The notes beneath the pieces were generated by a model that saw only the letters and a program-made list of their open reading frames with translations, was not told the origin of the DNA and did no database searches. Below are positions 17,412 to 24,477 of a stretch of 64,000 nucleotides of DNA, piece after piece; within the stretch, counting starts at the first letter, position 1; the number at the start of each line of letters is the position of its first letter. A program made the position numbers and the translations under genes. The DNA comes from Sphingosinicella sp963974575 (GTDB lineage Bacteria; Pseudomonadota; Alphaproteobacteria; Sphingomonadales; Sphingomonadaceae), in the NCBI RefSeq assembly GCF_963974575.1, contig NZ_CAXBBQ010000004.1, positions 124,001 to 188,000 on the forward strand, given 5' to 3'.

Positions 17412-18148
17412 GCCTGCTTCGCCTTGGCGTGAACATCGATCACGTCGCCACGATCCGCAACGCGCGCGGCGGCGTGCATCCTGATCCCGTAAAGGCCGCG
17501 ACGATCGCGGCCGCTGCGGGCGCGGACGGCATCACCGCGCACCTGCGCGAAGACCGTCGGCACATCAGCGACGACGACATCGCCCGCCTCGCCGCCGAAA
17601 TCGACCTGCCGCTCAACCTCGAAATGGCAGCCACCGAAGAGATGCTGGACATCGCGCTCCGCCACGCGCCACACGCCGTCTGCATCGTGCCCGAGCGGCG
17701 CGAGGAGCGCACGACCGAGGGCGGGCTCGACGTTGTCGGCAACCAGCCCAATCTGCGCACCTTCGTAGAGCGCCTCTCCGGGCGCGGCTGCCGCGTGAGC
17801 CTGTTCATCGAGCCCGACCCCGAGCAGATCGAAGCCTCCGCCGCGATCGGGGCCGCGGTCATTGAGCTGCACACCGGCCGCTATGCGCTGACCGAAGGCA
17901 TGTCGCGCGACGAGGAACTGGAGCGGCTGATCGCAGGCGCCACGCTGGCGGCGAAGCGCGGCCTTGAGGTCCACGCCGGGCACGGCCTGCGCTTCGACAA
18001 CGTGGCCCCTATTGCGGCGATTCCCGAAGTCGTCGAGCTCAATATCGGGCATTTCCTTGTTGGCGAGGCTGTGTTCATCGGCCTCGACGCCGCGATCCGC
18101 GAGATGCGGCGGCTGATGAACGAAGCGCGTTCCGGCGCGGGAGCCTGA
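17408..18148 (+). CDS. pdxJ: Pyridoxine 5'-phosphate synthase
   Basis: Catalyses the ring-closing step of the DXP-dependent vitamin B6 pathway. The 246-residue protein opens with LLRLGVNIDHVATIRNARGG and keeps the family motifs TAHLREDRRHI, NLEMAAT, CIVPERREE and GHGLRFDN. The start is a GTG overlapping the pyrE stop; an in-frame start upstream would lie wholly inside pyrE. PLP made by this pathway is the cofactor of the serine palmitoyltransferase encoded later in the window. Confidence 0.96.
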   Translation: MSLLRLGVNIDHVATIRNARGGVHPDPVKAATIAAAAGADGITAHLREDRRHISDDDIARLAAEIDLPLNLEMAATEEMLDIALRHAPHAVCIVPERREERTTEGGLDVVGNQPNLRTFVERLSGRGCRVSLFIEPDPEQIEASAAIGAAVIELHTGRYALTEGMSRDEELERLIAGATLAAKRGLEVHAGHGLRFDNVAPIAAIPEVVELNIGHFLVGEAVFIGLDAAIREMRRLMNEARSGAGA

Positions 18149-18558
18149 TTCTGCCCCACGTTGTCGGCCTCGGCTCTGACCTCTGCAATATCGAGCGTAT
18201 CCAATCGAGCCTCGACCGGTTCGGTGCGCGCTTCATCAACCGCGTTTTCACCGATATCGAGATCGCGCGCTCCGAACGCCGCGTGCTGACGCGCGCCGCA
18301 TCCTACGCCAAGCGCTTCGCGGCGAAGGAGGCCTGCTCCAAGGCGCTCGGCACCGGCTTCCGGCGCGGGGTTTTCATGCGCGACATGGGCGTTATCAACC
18401 TCCCCTCCGGTCAGCCGACGCTGGCGCTGACGGGCGGCGCAGCGCTGCGGCTCGCCGAGATCACGCCCGACGGCCACGCACTCGACATCCACCTGACACT
18501 CACCGACGACCATCCGTGGGCGCAGGCGATGGTCCTCATCACGGCGCGGGCGCTGTGA
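18145..18558 (+). CDS. acpS: Holo-[acyl-carrier-protein] synthase, non-canonical start
   Basis: Transfers phosphopantetheine from CoA to acyl carrier proteins. The protein shows GLGSDLCNIERI with the magnesium-binding aspartate, and FAAKEACSKALG with the catalytic glutamate. No ATG, GTG or TTG exists before the conserved N-terminus: the frame opens only after a stop at 18118, and the only near-cognate starts are CTG 18145, ATT 18148 and CTG 18151. CTG 18145 is listed because it overlaps the pdxJ stop as CTGA, like the neighbouring junctions. A start at ATG 18283 would delete the catalytic aspartate. About 137 residues. Confidence 0.85.
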   Translation: MILPHVVGLGSDLCNIERIQSSLDRFGARFINRVFTDIEIARSERRVLTRAASYAKRFAAKEACSKALGTGFRRGVFMRDMGVINLPSGQPTLALTGGAALRLAEITPDGHALDIHLTLTDDHPWAQAMVLITARAL

Positions 18559-19376
18559 GCGGCAGGAAACCGGGCATCGACTGGAAGAAGGAGCTGCGCT
18601 ACGCGGCGCTGCTCGGCATCGCGGTGATGGGCATCTGGTCGTTCGTCGCCAAGCCTTTCTACATTCCTTCGGAATCGATGGTGCCGACGCTGCTGGTGGG
18701 CGACCGGCTCGTCGTCAGCAAATATCCCTACGGCTTTTCCTACCTCTCGCCCTTCCTGCCCGTGCTGCCGAAGATGGAGGGCCGCGCGTTCGGCAAGCTC
18801 CCAGAACGCGGCGACATCGTGGTGGTGAAGTCGCCGAGCGACCACAAGGACTGGATCAAGCGCGTGATCGGCCTGCCCGGCGACACGGTGCAGATGCAGG
18901 ATGGCATCCTCTATCTCAACAACACCGCCGTGCCGAAGCGGGCAGCATCGCCCACGATGATCCCGGAAACCGACAACATGCCCTGCGCACGGCCCGAATT
19001 CCGCGTGACCGAGGCCGATGGGACACGCTTCTGCCGCTATCCGCGCTTTATCGAGACACTGCCCGGAGAGCAGGGAACGGGGCGCAGCTATGCCGTGCTC
19101 GACCTTCTCTTCAGCTACGCCGACGATACGCCCCCGGTGCTCGTGCCGCAGGGCCATGTGTTCCTGATGGGAGACAACCGCGACCGCTCCGCCGATAGCC
19201 GCTTCTCGCCCGAACAAGGCGGGCTCGGCCTGTTGCCGATCGAAAACGTCGTTGGACGCGCCGAGTTCACAACCTTCTCGCTCGACGGCAGCCAGCGCTT
19301 CTGGAACCCCGTGAGCTGGTTCACCGCACTGCGGGGAGATAGAGCGTGGATGTCGCTGCGGGACGGGGACGAGTAG
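18555..19376 (+). CDS. lepB: Signal peptidase I
   Basis: Inner-membrane protease that removes signal peptides from exported proteins. The 273-residue protein has one N-terminal membrane helix (about 17-35), the catalytic serine S41 in PSESMVPTL, the catalytic lysine K102 in KRVIGLPGD, and MGDNRDRSADSR near the C-terminus. It starts with GTG overlapping the acpS stop and ends the rsh-to-lepB chain. In many alphaproteobacteria rnc and era follow lepB; here they are absent and a repeat-flanked DUF559 gene follows. Confidence 0.96.
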   Translation: MSGRKPGIDWKKELRYAALLGIAVMGIWSFVAKPFYIPSESMVPTLLVGDRLVVSKYPYGFSYLSPFLPVLPKMEGRAFGKLPERGDIVVVKSPSDHKDWIKRVIGLPGDTVQMQDGILYLNNTAVPKRAASPTMIPETDNMPCARPEFRVTEADGTRFCRYPRFIETLPGEQGTGRSYAVLDLLFSYADDTPPVLVPQGHVFLMGDNRDRSADSRFSPEQGGLGLLPIENVVGRAEFTTFSLDGSQRFWNPVSWFTALRGDRAWMSLRDGDE

Positions 19377-19385
19377 GGCGGCGCA

Positions 19386-19498
19386 GGCCACCCTCACCCT
19401 CCCATCAAGGGAGAGGGGATATATAGACCTCTCCCTTGATGGGAGAGGATACGAAGCCTTGCCAGCCTGCTGGCTAGGCGGAGTTGGTGAGGGTGGCC
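19386..19498. repeat. Palindromic repeat, left flank of the DUF559 gene
   Basis: A 13-base perfect inverted repeat, GGCCACCCTCACC at 19386-19398 and its complement at 19486-19498, encloses a second, 18-base perfect inverted repeat: CTCCCATCAAGGGAGAGG at 19399-19416 and its complement at 19428-19445, with an AT-rich 11-base loop. The outer right arm supplies the GAGGGTGG in front of the DUF559 start codon. Related sequence returns at 19837-19906. Confidence 0.85.
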
Positions 19499-19500
19499 GG

Positions 19501-19860
19501 ATGAAAAGCTATCCAACGGCAGGAGCAGCTCCGCGCGCAAGGCGACTGCGGCGCGAGGCGACCGTGTTCGAACGAATACTTTGGTCAGCGCTTCGTGAAC
19601 GCCTGTCGGGATTGAAGTTTCGCAGGCAGGTGCCATTCGGGCCGTACATTGCCGATTTCGCAGGCCATCGGGCGCGGCTGATTATCGAACTGGATGGCGA
19701 GGGCCATGCGTTTCAGACCGAAGCGGATGCTGTGCGTACGCGATTTCTGGAGGGCGAGGGTTATCGCGTACTGCGGTTCTGGAACGGGGAGGTCGTGGAG
19801 AATCTCGATGGGGTTATCGACACGATCACCGCCGCTGCCACCCTCACCGACTGCGACTAG
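19501..19860 (+). CDS. DUF559 (Vsr/PD-(D/E)XK nuclease-like) protein
   Basis: A 119-residue DUF559 protein, a family with the fold of very-short-patch repair and other PD-(D/E)XK nucleases. The N-terminal motif REATVFERILWSALRERL leads to a core with D52 (YIADFAGH) and IIELDGEGH (E63, D65), plausible catalytic acidic residues. No cognate methyltransferase is present. The start at 19501 is chosen because GAGGGTGG precedes it and upstream codons fall in the repeat. Its last codons (AATLTDCD) are written in another copy of the same repeat. Function is unproven. Confidence 0.8.
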   Translation: MKSYPTAGAAPRARRLRREATVFERILWSALRERLSGLKFRRQVPFGPYIADFAGHRARLIIELDGEGHAFQTEADAVRTRFLEGEGYRVLRFWNGEVVENLDGVIDTITAAATLTDCD

Positions 19861-19906
19861 CCCGCTTTGCGGACAAGTCTCGTTTCCTCTCCCATCGAGG
19901 GAGAGG
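19837..19906. repeat. Palindromic repeat, right flank of the DUF559 gene
   Basis: GCCACCCTCACC at 19837-19848 repeats 12 of the 13 bases of the left-flank repeat and lies within the 3' end of the DUF559 gene. At 19886-19906 CCTCTCCC-ATCGA-GGGAGAGG forms an 8-base stem resembling the left hairpin. It may also terminate the convergent DUF559 and FKBP genes, as AATTTTA follows. Confidence 0.75.
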
Positions 19907-19910
19907 AATT

Positions 19911-20402
19911 TTACTGCGGGGGCATACCCTGTTCGAGGGCTTCGCGCGGCGCGATTTCGAGGAGTTCCACGTCGAACTCCAGCGTCGCGTTCGGCGGGAT
20001 GACGCCGCCTGCGCCTTCCGCGCCATAGGCGAGCTGCGGCGGGATGCGGAAACGGTACTTGGAGCCCTTCGACATCAGCTGGAGGCCTTCCTGCCAGCCG
20101 GGGATCACAGCGTTTACCGGGAAGGCTGCGGGCTGACCGCGATCGTAGCTCGAATCGAACTTGGTGCCGTCGAGCAGGCGACCTTCATAATGGACGAGCA
20201 CCACGTCCTCAGCGGTCGGCTTCTGGCCGGCGGCGTCGCGGACCACTTCGTACATCAGGCCTGAGGCTGTCGTCTGCATATTGCTGGGCACCGCGAATTT
20301 CTGTGTTCCGGCCCATGCGAGCACGCCCATGCCGACGAGAAGAACCGCGATGAGCAGAACCCAACGGCCAAGGCCGCTACCGCGCGTCGCAACAGTCGCC
20401 AT
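19911..20402 (-). CDS. FKBP-type peptidyl-prolyl cis-trans isomerase, membrane-anchored
   Basis: A 163-residue prolyl isomerase. Residues 13-31 form an N-terminal membrane anchor with no obvious cleavage site, so the FKBP domain (about 45-150) should face the periplasm. Family motifs are VLVHYEGRLLDGTKFDSS, VIPGWQEGLQLM and PPQLAYGAEG. It probably helps fold envelope proteins. It lies 64 bases downstream of rpsU on the same strand. Confidence 0.92.
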   Translation of the reverse strand: MATVATRGSGLGRWVLLIAVLLVGMGVLAWAGTQKFAVPSNMQTTASGLMYEVVRDAAGQKPTAEDVVLVHYEGRLLDGTKFDSSYDRGQPAAFPVNAVIPGWQEGLQLMSKGSKYRFRIPPQLAYGAEGAGGVIPPNATLEFDVELLEIAPREALEQGMPPQ

Positions 20403-20466
20403 CAGCGCACACTCCAGACCTGAAACATTAAACGAGATCCGGCCCTATCGCGAGCCGGAGACCGGC

Positions 20467-20673
20467 TTAACGAACGCCGTCGCGCTCGGCGCGCTTGCGC
20501 TCCAGCTTGCGGGCGCGGCGGACGGCAGCAGCCTTCTCGCGGGCACGCTTTTCGGAGGGCTTCTCGTAGTGACGACGCAGCTTCATCTCGCGGTAGACGC
20601 CTTCACGCTGCAGCTTCTTCTTGAGTGCACGAAGGGCCTGATCGACGTTGTTGTCGCGAACGATGATTTGCAT
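20467..20673 (-). CDS. rpsU: 30S ribosomal protein S21
   Basis: The 68-residue S21 protein of the small ribosomal subunit, very basic, starting MQIIVRDNNVDQALRALKKK and ending in an Arg/Lys-rich tail. S21 supports initiation by helping base pairing between mRNA and the 16S 3' end. Promoter sequences should lie in the 155-base divergent gap with the COQ9-family gene; none was clear enough to mark. Confidence 0.97.
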   Translation of the reverse strand: MQIIVRDNNVDQALRALKKKLQREGVYREMKLRRHYEKPSEKRAREKAAAVRRARKLERKRAERDGVR

Positions 20674-20828
20674 TGCGGCCGTCTACTCCATTCCAGTTTT
20701 GCCGTCTGTCCGGCACAATAAAACAAGCCGCCGGAGGCAAGCCTCGGCGGAAAGAGGGCGCGATCTAGCAGATTCGCGTGCGTGCAGCAAGGGCTGACGC
20801 ACCGACGCGCCTCGTGTATCACAGGGCC

Positions 20829-21497
20829 ATGACCGACGCCATCACGCCCGCAGACATGACGCTCGACGAGCTTCGTCCGATCCTGATCGAGGCGCTGCTG
20901 CCCAATGTGGCGTTCGACGGCTGGAGCGCGGCGGCGCTGGATGCCGCTGCCGCTGCGGTCGGCATCCCGGCAGACCGCGCGCGGCTGGTGTTCCCCGGCG
21001 GCGCGACCGAGATGATCGACGCCTGGATCCTGAAGACAGACCGCGACATGGCCGCCGAAATGGACCGGCGCGGCGCGGCCACGATGAAGATTCGCGACCG
21101 CATCACCACCGCCATCCGAATCCGCATCGAACTGGCGCGCCCGCACAAGGAGGCCGTGCGCCGCGCATTCGCCGTGCTCGCGCAGCCACAGAACGCCGCG
21201 CTTTCGGCACGCACGCTGTGGCGCAGCGCCGATGCCATGTGGCGCGCCGCGGGCGACACGGCGACCGACTTCAACCATTATACCAAGCGCCTGTCGCTTG
21301 GCGGCGTCTACGGCGCGACACTGCTCTACTGGCTGCAGGACGAGAGCGAGGACGACGCGGACACGTTCGCGTTCCTCAGCCGCCGCATCGACACGATCAT
21401 GCAGGTGGAAAAGGCCAAGATGCGGTTCCGCGAGCAGGCGGGCAACCGCCCGCGCCTCTCCCGCTTCCTCGGTCGCCTGCGCTATCCTGCCGCGTAG
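20829..21497 (+). CDS. COQ9 family protein
   Basis: A 222-residue homologue of mitochondrial COQ9, a TetR-like lipid-binding protein that presents ubiquinone intermediates to the hydroxylase Coq7/UbiF. The central part matches the family (DFNHYTKRLSLGGVYGATLLYWLQDES). The N-terminal helical region resembles a TetR fold, but no DNA-binding role is implied. The ATG at 20829 is chosen; an upstream in-frame start at 20778 has no supporting site. Confidence 0.88.
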   Translation: MTDAITPADMTLDELRPILIEALLPNVAFDGWSAAALDAAAAAVGIPADRARLVFPGGATEMIDAWILKTDRDMAAEMDRRGAATMKIRDRITTAIRIRIELARPHKEAVRRAFAVLAQPQNAALSARTLWRSADAMWRAAGDTATDFNHYTKRLSLGGVYGATLLYWLQDESEDDADTFAFLSRRIDTIMQVEKAKMRFREQAGNRPRLSRFLGRLRYPAA

Positions 21498-21525
21498 GGC
21501 ACGCCTGCCCTAGTCAAGCCACATT

Positions 21526-21544
21526 GAACATGATAATCGCTCGC
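21526..21544. promoter_or_regulatory. Fur-box-like site upstream of feoAB
   Basis: The 19 bases GAACATGATAATCGCTCGC match 13 positions of the classical Fur box, including the central ATGATAATC. It lies 21 bases before feoA, and TGATAAT could also be part of a -10 element. Alphaproteobacteria often use Irr or RirA instead of Fur for iron, so which regulator binds is uncertain. Confidence 0.4.
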
Positions 21545-21564
21545 AACAATAAGGGCAGATCAGA

Positions 21565-21837
21565 GTGTTCATGCGGATCGAGGATCTCAAGGTCGGGCAA
21601 ACCGCCAGCGTCGTGAAGATCAGGGAAACCGGCACGCACGCCCCTGAGGCGTTGCGCCTGCGGGAAATGGGCTTCGACGAGGGCGTCGAGATCGAGGTGC
21701 TGCACCGCGGCCTTATCGGCGGCTGCCCGATCGCGCTGCGCGTGGGAAGCAACGTGATCGCGCTTCGCAAATCAGCGGCGCGGCTGCTCGACATCAGCCT
21801 CGCCACCCCGACGATACAGGCCGAGGCCGCCGAATGA
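21565..21837 (+). CDS. feoA: Ferrous iron transport protein A
   Basis: A 90-residue SH3-like protein that works with FeoB in Fe2+ uptake. The core VGQTASVVKIRETG and LRLREMGFDEGVEIEVL is diagnostic. GTG 21565 lies nine bases from an AAGGG; ATG 21571, two codons later, is an equally possible start. The stop overlaps the feoB start as ATGA. No feoC is present. Confidence 0.92.
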   Translation: MFMRIEDLKVGQTASVVKIRETGTHAPEALRLREMGFDEGVEIEVLHRGLIGGCPIALRVGSNVIALRKSAARLLDISLATPTIQAEAAE

Positions 21838-23687
21838 GCGCAGCAATTGCCGCGCCGATGGTGGCGCTGGTCGGTAACCCCAACGCCGGCAAGACATCCC
21901 TGTTCAATGCGCTGACAGGTGCGCGGCAGAAGGTCGGCAATTATCCGGGCGTGACCGTGGAGCGGAAGGTCGGCGCCATGCAGCTGCCCGACGGCGCGCA
22001 TGTCGAGATCGTCGACCTGCCCGGCACCTACAGCCTCAGCCCGCATTCGCCCGATGAGCAGGTGACGCGGGACGTTCTGATGGGCGAGCACGGCATCGAG
22101 CGGGCGCCGGACGCCATTATCTGTGTGGTGGACGCCACCAACCTGCGCAACCACCTGCGCTTCGTGCTCGAACTCGCGCGACTCGGACGGCCGATGGTTG
22201 TCGCGCTCAACATGATCGACCTTGCCGACCGCGACGGCACGAAGATCGATACGGCGCGACTCTCGCAGTTGCTTGGTTTGCCTGTGGTGCCCACCGTTGC
22301 CGTCCGCCGGCGCGGCCTTGCCGATCTGGGGCAGGAAACGGCGACCATGCTGATGCGCGAGGCGGTGCCTGCAGGACCAGGCGCCGACATCCGCGCGCTG
22401 CAGCACGAGGCGCAGCGCATCGCCGACGCGGTGACAACACTTTCCGGCGGCGCGGGCGCCGCGACACGCCGCATCGACAATATCGCTCTCCATCCCGTGT
22501 TCGGCCCCGTGATTCTCGCCGCGCTGCTGTTCATCATGTTCCAGGCGGTATTCGCGTGGGCCGAAGCGCCGATGGCGTGGATCGAGGACGGAATCGCCGC
22601 GCTTCAGACCATCGCGGCCGGCGTGATTCCCGAAGGCTGGGTGCAATCGATGATCGTGGACGGCGTGCTCGCCGGCGTCGGCGGCGTGGTGGTGTTCCTG
22701 CCGCAGATCCTGATCCTGTTCGCGTTCATCCTCGTGCTCGAACAATCGGGTTATATGACGCGTGCGGCGTTCCTGATGGACCGGCTGATGGCCTATGTGG
22801 GCCTCAACGGGCGCGCGTTCATCCCCCTCCTCTCCTCCTTCGCCTGCGCAATTCCCGGCATCATGGCGACGCGCAGCATCGATGACCCCAAAGACCGGCT
22901 GACCACCATCCTCATCGCCCCGCTGATGACCTGCTCGGCACGGCTTCCCGTCTATGCGGTGATGATCGCCGCATTCATTCCGGACCGGCAGGTGGGCTTC
23001 GCCAACCTTCAGGGCCTCGTGCTGCTCGGCCTTTATGTGTTCGGCATCGTCGGTGCGATGGTCGCCGCGCTGGTGCTGCGGCGTACGGTTGCGCGCGGTG
23101 CCGCCAGCGGCTTCATGATGGAAATGCCGAAGTATCAATGGCCTGTGCTGCGCGATCTCATCATCGGGCTATGGCAGCGAGGCCTTGTGTTCATGAAGCG
23201 GGCGGGCGGAATCATCCTAGCCTCCACCGTGCTGCTGTGGGCGTTCGCGAGCTATCCGGTGCCGCCGGAAGGCTCGGACGAATCAGCGATCGAATATTCG
23301 ATCGCGGGGCGCATCGGCAGCGCGCTCGAGGTGGTGTTCGCGCCGATCGGCTTCAACCACGAAATCAGCATGACGATGCTGCCGACGCTCGCCGCGCGCG
23401 AAGTCTCCGTGGCGGCGCTCGGCACGATCTACAGCCTGCAGGCGGACGACGAGGAAGCGCTGCAGACCTCGCTCGTTGAACGGCTGCGTACGGCATGGCC
23501 GCTGCCCACCGCGCTTGCCTTCCTCGCGTGGGTTGTGTTCGCCCCGCAGTGCATCTCGACGCTTGCCGTGGTGAAGCGCGAGACGAACGGGTGGAAGTGG
23601 CCGCTGTTCATGTTTGCGTACCTGTTCGCTCTTGCCTATGTCATGGCCGGACTCACTTACTGGATCAGCCGGGCACTCATCGGCTGA
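21834..23687 (+). CDS. feoB: Ferrous iron transporter FeoB
   Basis: A 617-residue inner-membrane Fe2+ transporter. The N-terminal G domain has GNPNAGKTSLFN (14-25), DLPGTYSLSPHS and the G4-like NMIDLAD. The membrane part contains two gate repeats and the conserved FACAIPGIMATRSI segment with its cysteine. It is shorter than the roughly 770 residues of E. coli FeoB, mainly in loops and tail. Co-transcribed with feoA. Confidence 0.96.
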   Translation: MSAAIAAPMVALVGNPNAGKTSLFNALTGARQKVGNYPGVTVERKVGAMQLPDGAHVEIVDLPGTYSLSPHSPDEQVTRDVLMGEHGIERAPDAIICVVDATNLRNHLRFVLELARLGRPMVVALNMIDLADRDGTKIDTARLSQLLGLPVVPTVAVRRRGLADLGQETATMLMREAVPAGPGADIRALQHEAQRIADAVTTLSGGAGAATRRIDNIALHPVFGPVILAALLFIMFQAVFAWAEAPMAWIEDGIAALQTIAAGVIPEGWVQSMIVDGVLAGVGGVVVFLPQILILFAFILVLEQSGYMTRAAFLMDRLMAYVGLNGRAFIPLLSSFACAIPGIMATRSIDDPKDRLTTILIAPLMTCSARLPVYAVMIAAFIPDRQVGFANLQGLVLLGLYVFGIVGAMVAALVLRRTVARGAASGFMMEMPKYQWPVLRDLIIGLWQRGLVFMKRAGGIILASTVLLWAFASYPVPPEGSDESAIEYSIAGRIGSALEVVFAPIGFNHEISMTMLPTLAAREVSVAALGTIYSLQADDEEALQTSLVERLRTAWPLPTALAFLAWVVFAPQCISTLAVVKRETNGWKWPLFMFAYLFALAYVMAGLTYWISRALIG

Positions 23688-23708
23688 TTCCCACGACAAG
23701 GGAAAAGC

Positions 23709-24239
23709 ATGGCGGGCAGCGTCAATAAGGTCATTCTGATCGGCAATCTGGGCGCGGACCCGGAAACGCGCACGATGGGCAGCGGCGGCAAGGTCGTGAA
23801 CATGCGCATCGCCACTTCCGAGAACTGGACGGACAAGGCGAGCGGCGAGCGCCGCGAGAAGACCGAGTGGCACACCGTCGTGATCTTCAACGAGAATCTG
23901 GCGCGTATAGCCGAGCAATATCTGCGCAAAGGCAGCAAGGTTTACATCGAAGGCCAGCTCCAGACCCGCAAGTGGCAGGATCAGTCGGGTGCTGACCGCT
24001 ACAGCACCGAAGTGGTCTTGCAGCGCTTCCGCGGCGAGCTGACCTTGCTCGACGGCCGCGGCGAAGGCGGCGGTGGCGGCGGTGGCGGCGGCAACTACGG
24101 TGGCGGCGGCGGATCCGGTGGTGGATCGGGCGGCGGCTTCGGTGGAGGAAGCGGCGGCGGCGGCGGTGGCGGCGGCGGATCGCGCCAGGGTAGCCGGCCG
24201 AGCTTCGACGACGATCTCGACGACGACGTACCGTTCTGA
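23709..24239 (+). CDS. ssb: Single-stranded DNA-binding protein
   Basis: The 176-residue SSB coats single-stranded DNA in replication and repair. An OB-fold (about 1-112, MAGSVNKVILIGNLG) is followed by an extreme Gly linker (about 118-158, nearly all Gly with a few Ser, Asn, Tyr and Phe) and the acidic protein-docking tip DDDVPF. The linker DNA is a GGC/GGT-rich run, prone to length change. It starts 21 bases after feoB, though iron control of ssb seems unlikely; a separate promoter may lie within feoB. Confidence 0.96.
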   Translation: MAGSVNKVILIGNLGADPETRTMGSGGKVVNMRIATSENWTDKASGERREKTEWHTVVIFNENLARIAEQYLRKGSKVYIEGQLQTRKWQDQSGADRYSTEVVLQRFRGELTLLDGRGEGGGGGGGGGNYGGGGGSGGGSGGGFGGGSGGGGGGGGGSRQGSRPSFDDDLDDDVPF

Positions 24240-24270
24240 TCGCTCGGCTGTCGGCACGATTTACAGTTTG

Positions 24271-24297
24271 AAAGGGCGTCCGTTCGGGCGCCCTTTT
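24271..24297 (+). terminator. Rho-independent terminator of ssb
   Basis: AAAGGGCGTCCG, loop TTC, then GGGCGCCCTTTT forms a long G+C-rich stem ending in T residues, 32 bases after the ssb stop. It separates ssb from the sigma-54 promoter downstream. Confidence 0.85.
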
Positions 24298-24351
24298 CGT
24301 TAACTATCCAAGGGGTTGGCGCCGTTCACGAACGGCATCGGCAGGCGCGGC

Positions 24352-24366
24352 TGGCACGCGGCTTGC
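24352..24366 (+). promoter_or_regulatory. Consensus sigma-54 (RpoN) promoter in an intergenic region
   Basis: TGGCACGCGGCTTGC matches TGGCACG-N4-TTGC at every defined position with exact spacing. The expected transcription start is near 24378. A 16-base palindrome, GCCGTTC-AC-GAACGGC, lies just upstream at 24321-24336 and could bind a regulator. No coding sequence on this strand follows within the gap; the next gene is convergent. Confidence 0.75.
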
Positions 24367-24377
24367 AAAAGACACAG

Positions 24378-24472
24378 CGTGGGCAACGGCTCTCGCCCAC
24401 AAACAGAGTTCCCAGTCTCTGATCTCAAGCAAGGCCGGGGAGCCAAAACTTCCCGGCCTTGCACTCCTTTTT
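24378..24472 (+). ncRNA. Candidate sigma-54-dependent small RNA
   Basis: About 95 bases between a consensus sigma-54 promoter and a strong terminator, with no ORF of note. Three stems follow in order: GTGGGC-N10-GCCCAC (24379-24400), CAGAG-N8-CTCTG (24404-24421), and the 14-base terminator stem (24429-24462). The first stem begins right at the predicted 5' end. An ACTCC precedes the T-run and contains an anti-Shine-Dalgarno-like CTCC. It resembles no RNA family known to me. The 3' end is convergent with the DUF177 gene, so some antisense contact with that mRNA is possible. Confidence 0.6.
24429..24472 (+). terminator. Terminator of the candidate small RNA
   Basis: GCAAGGCCGGGGAG, loop CCAAAA, and CTTCCCGGCCTTGC pair over 14 positions with one G-T pair. 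ACTCC and then TTTTT follow. The T-run is on the plus-strand side only, so it serves the plus strand rather than the DUF177 gene. Confidence 0.8.
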
Positions 24473-24477
24473 CGTTT

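Noticed and set aside
18283..18558. Short acpS starting at ATG 18283
   Set aside because: It would lack the N-terminal GLGSD motif with the metal-binding aspartate, which is encoded in frame upstream.
21510..23138. 542-residue ORF on the minus strand
   Set aside because: Antisense of feoA/feoB, which carry all expected motifs.
24061..24182. GGC/GGT tandem repeat as a separate repeat element
   Set aside because: It encodes the Gly-rich linker of SSB, a normal feature of the protein.
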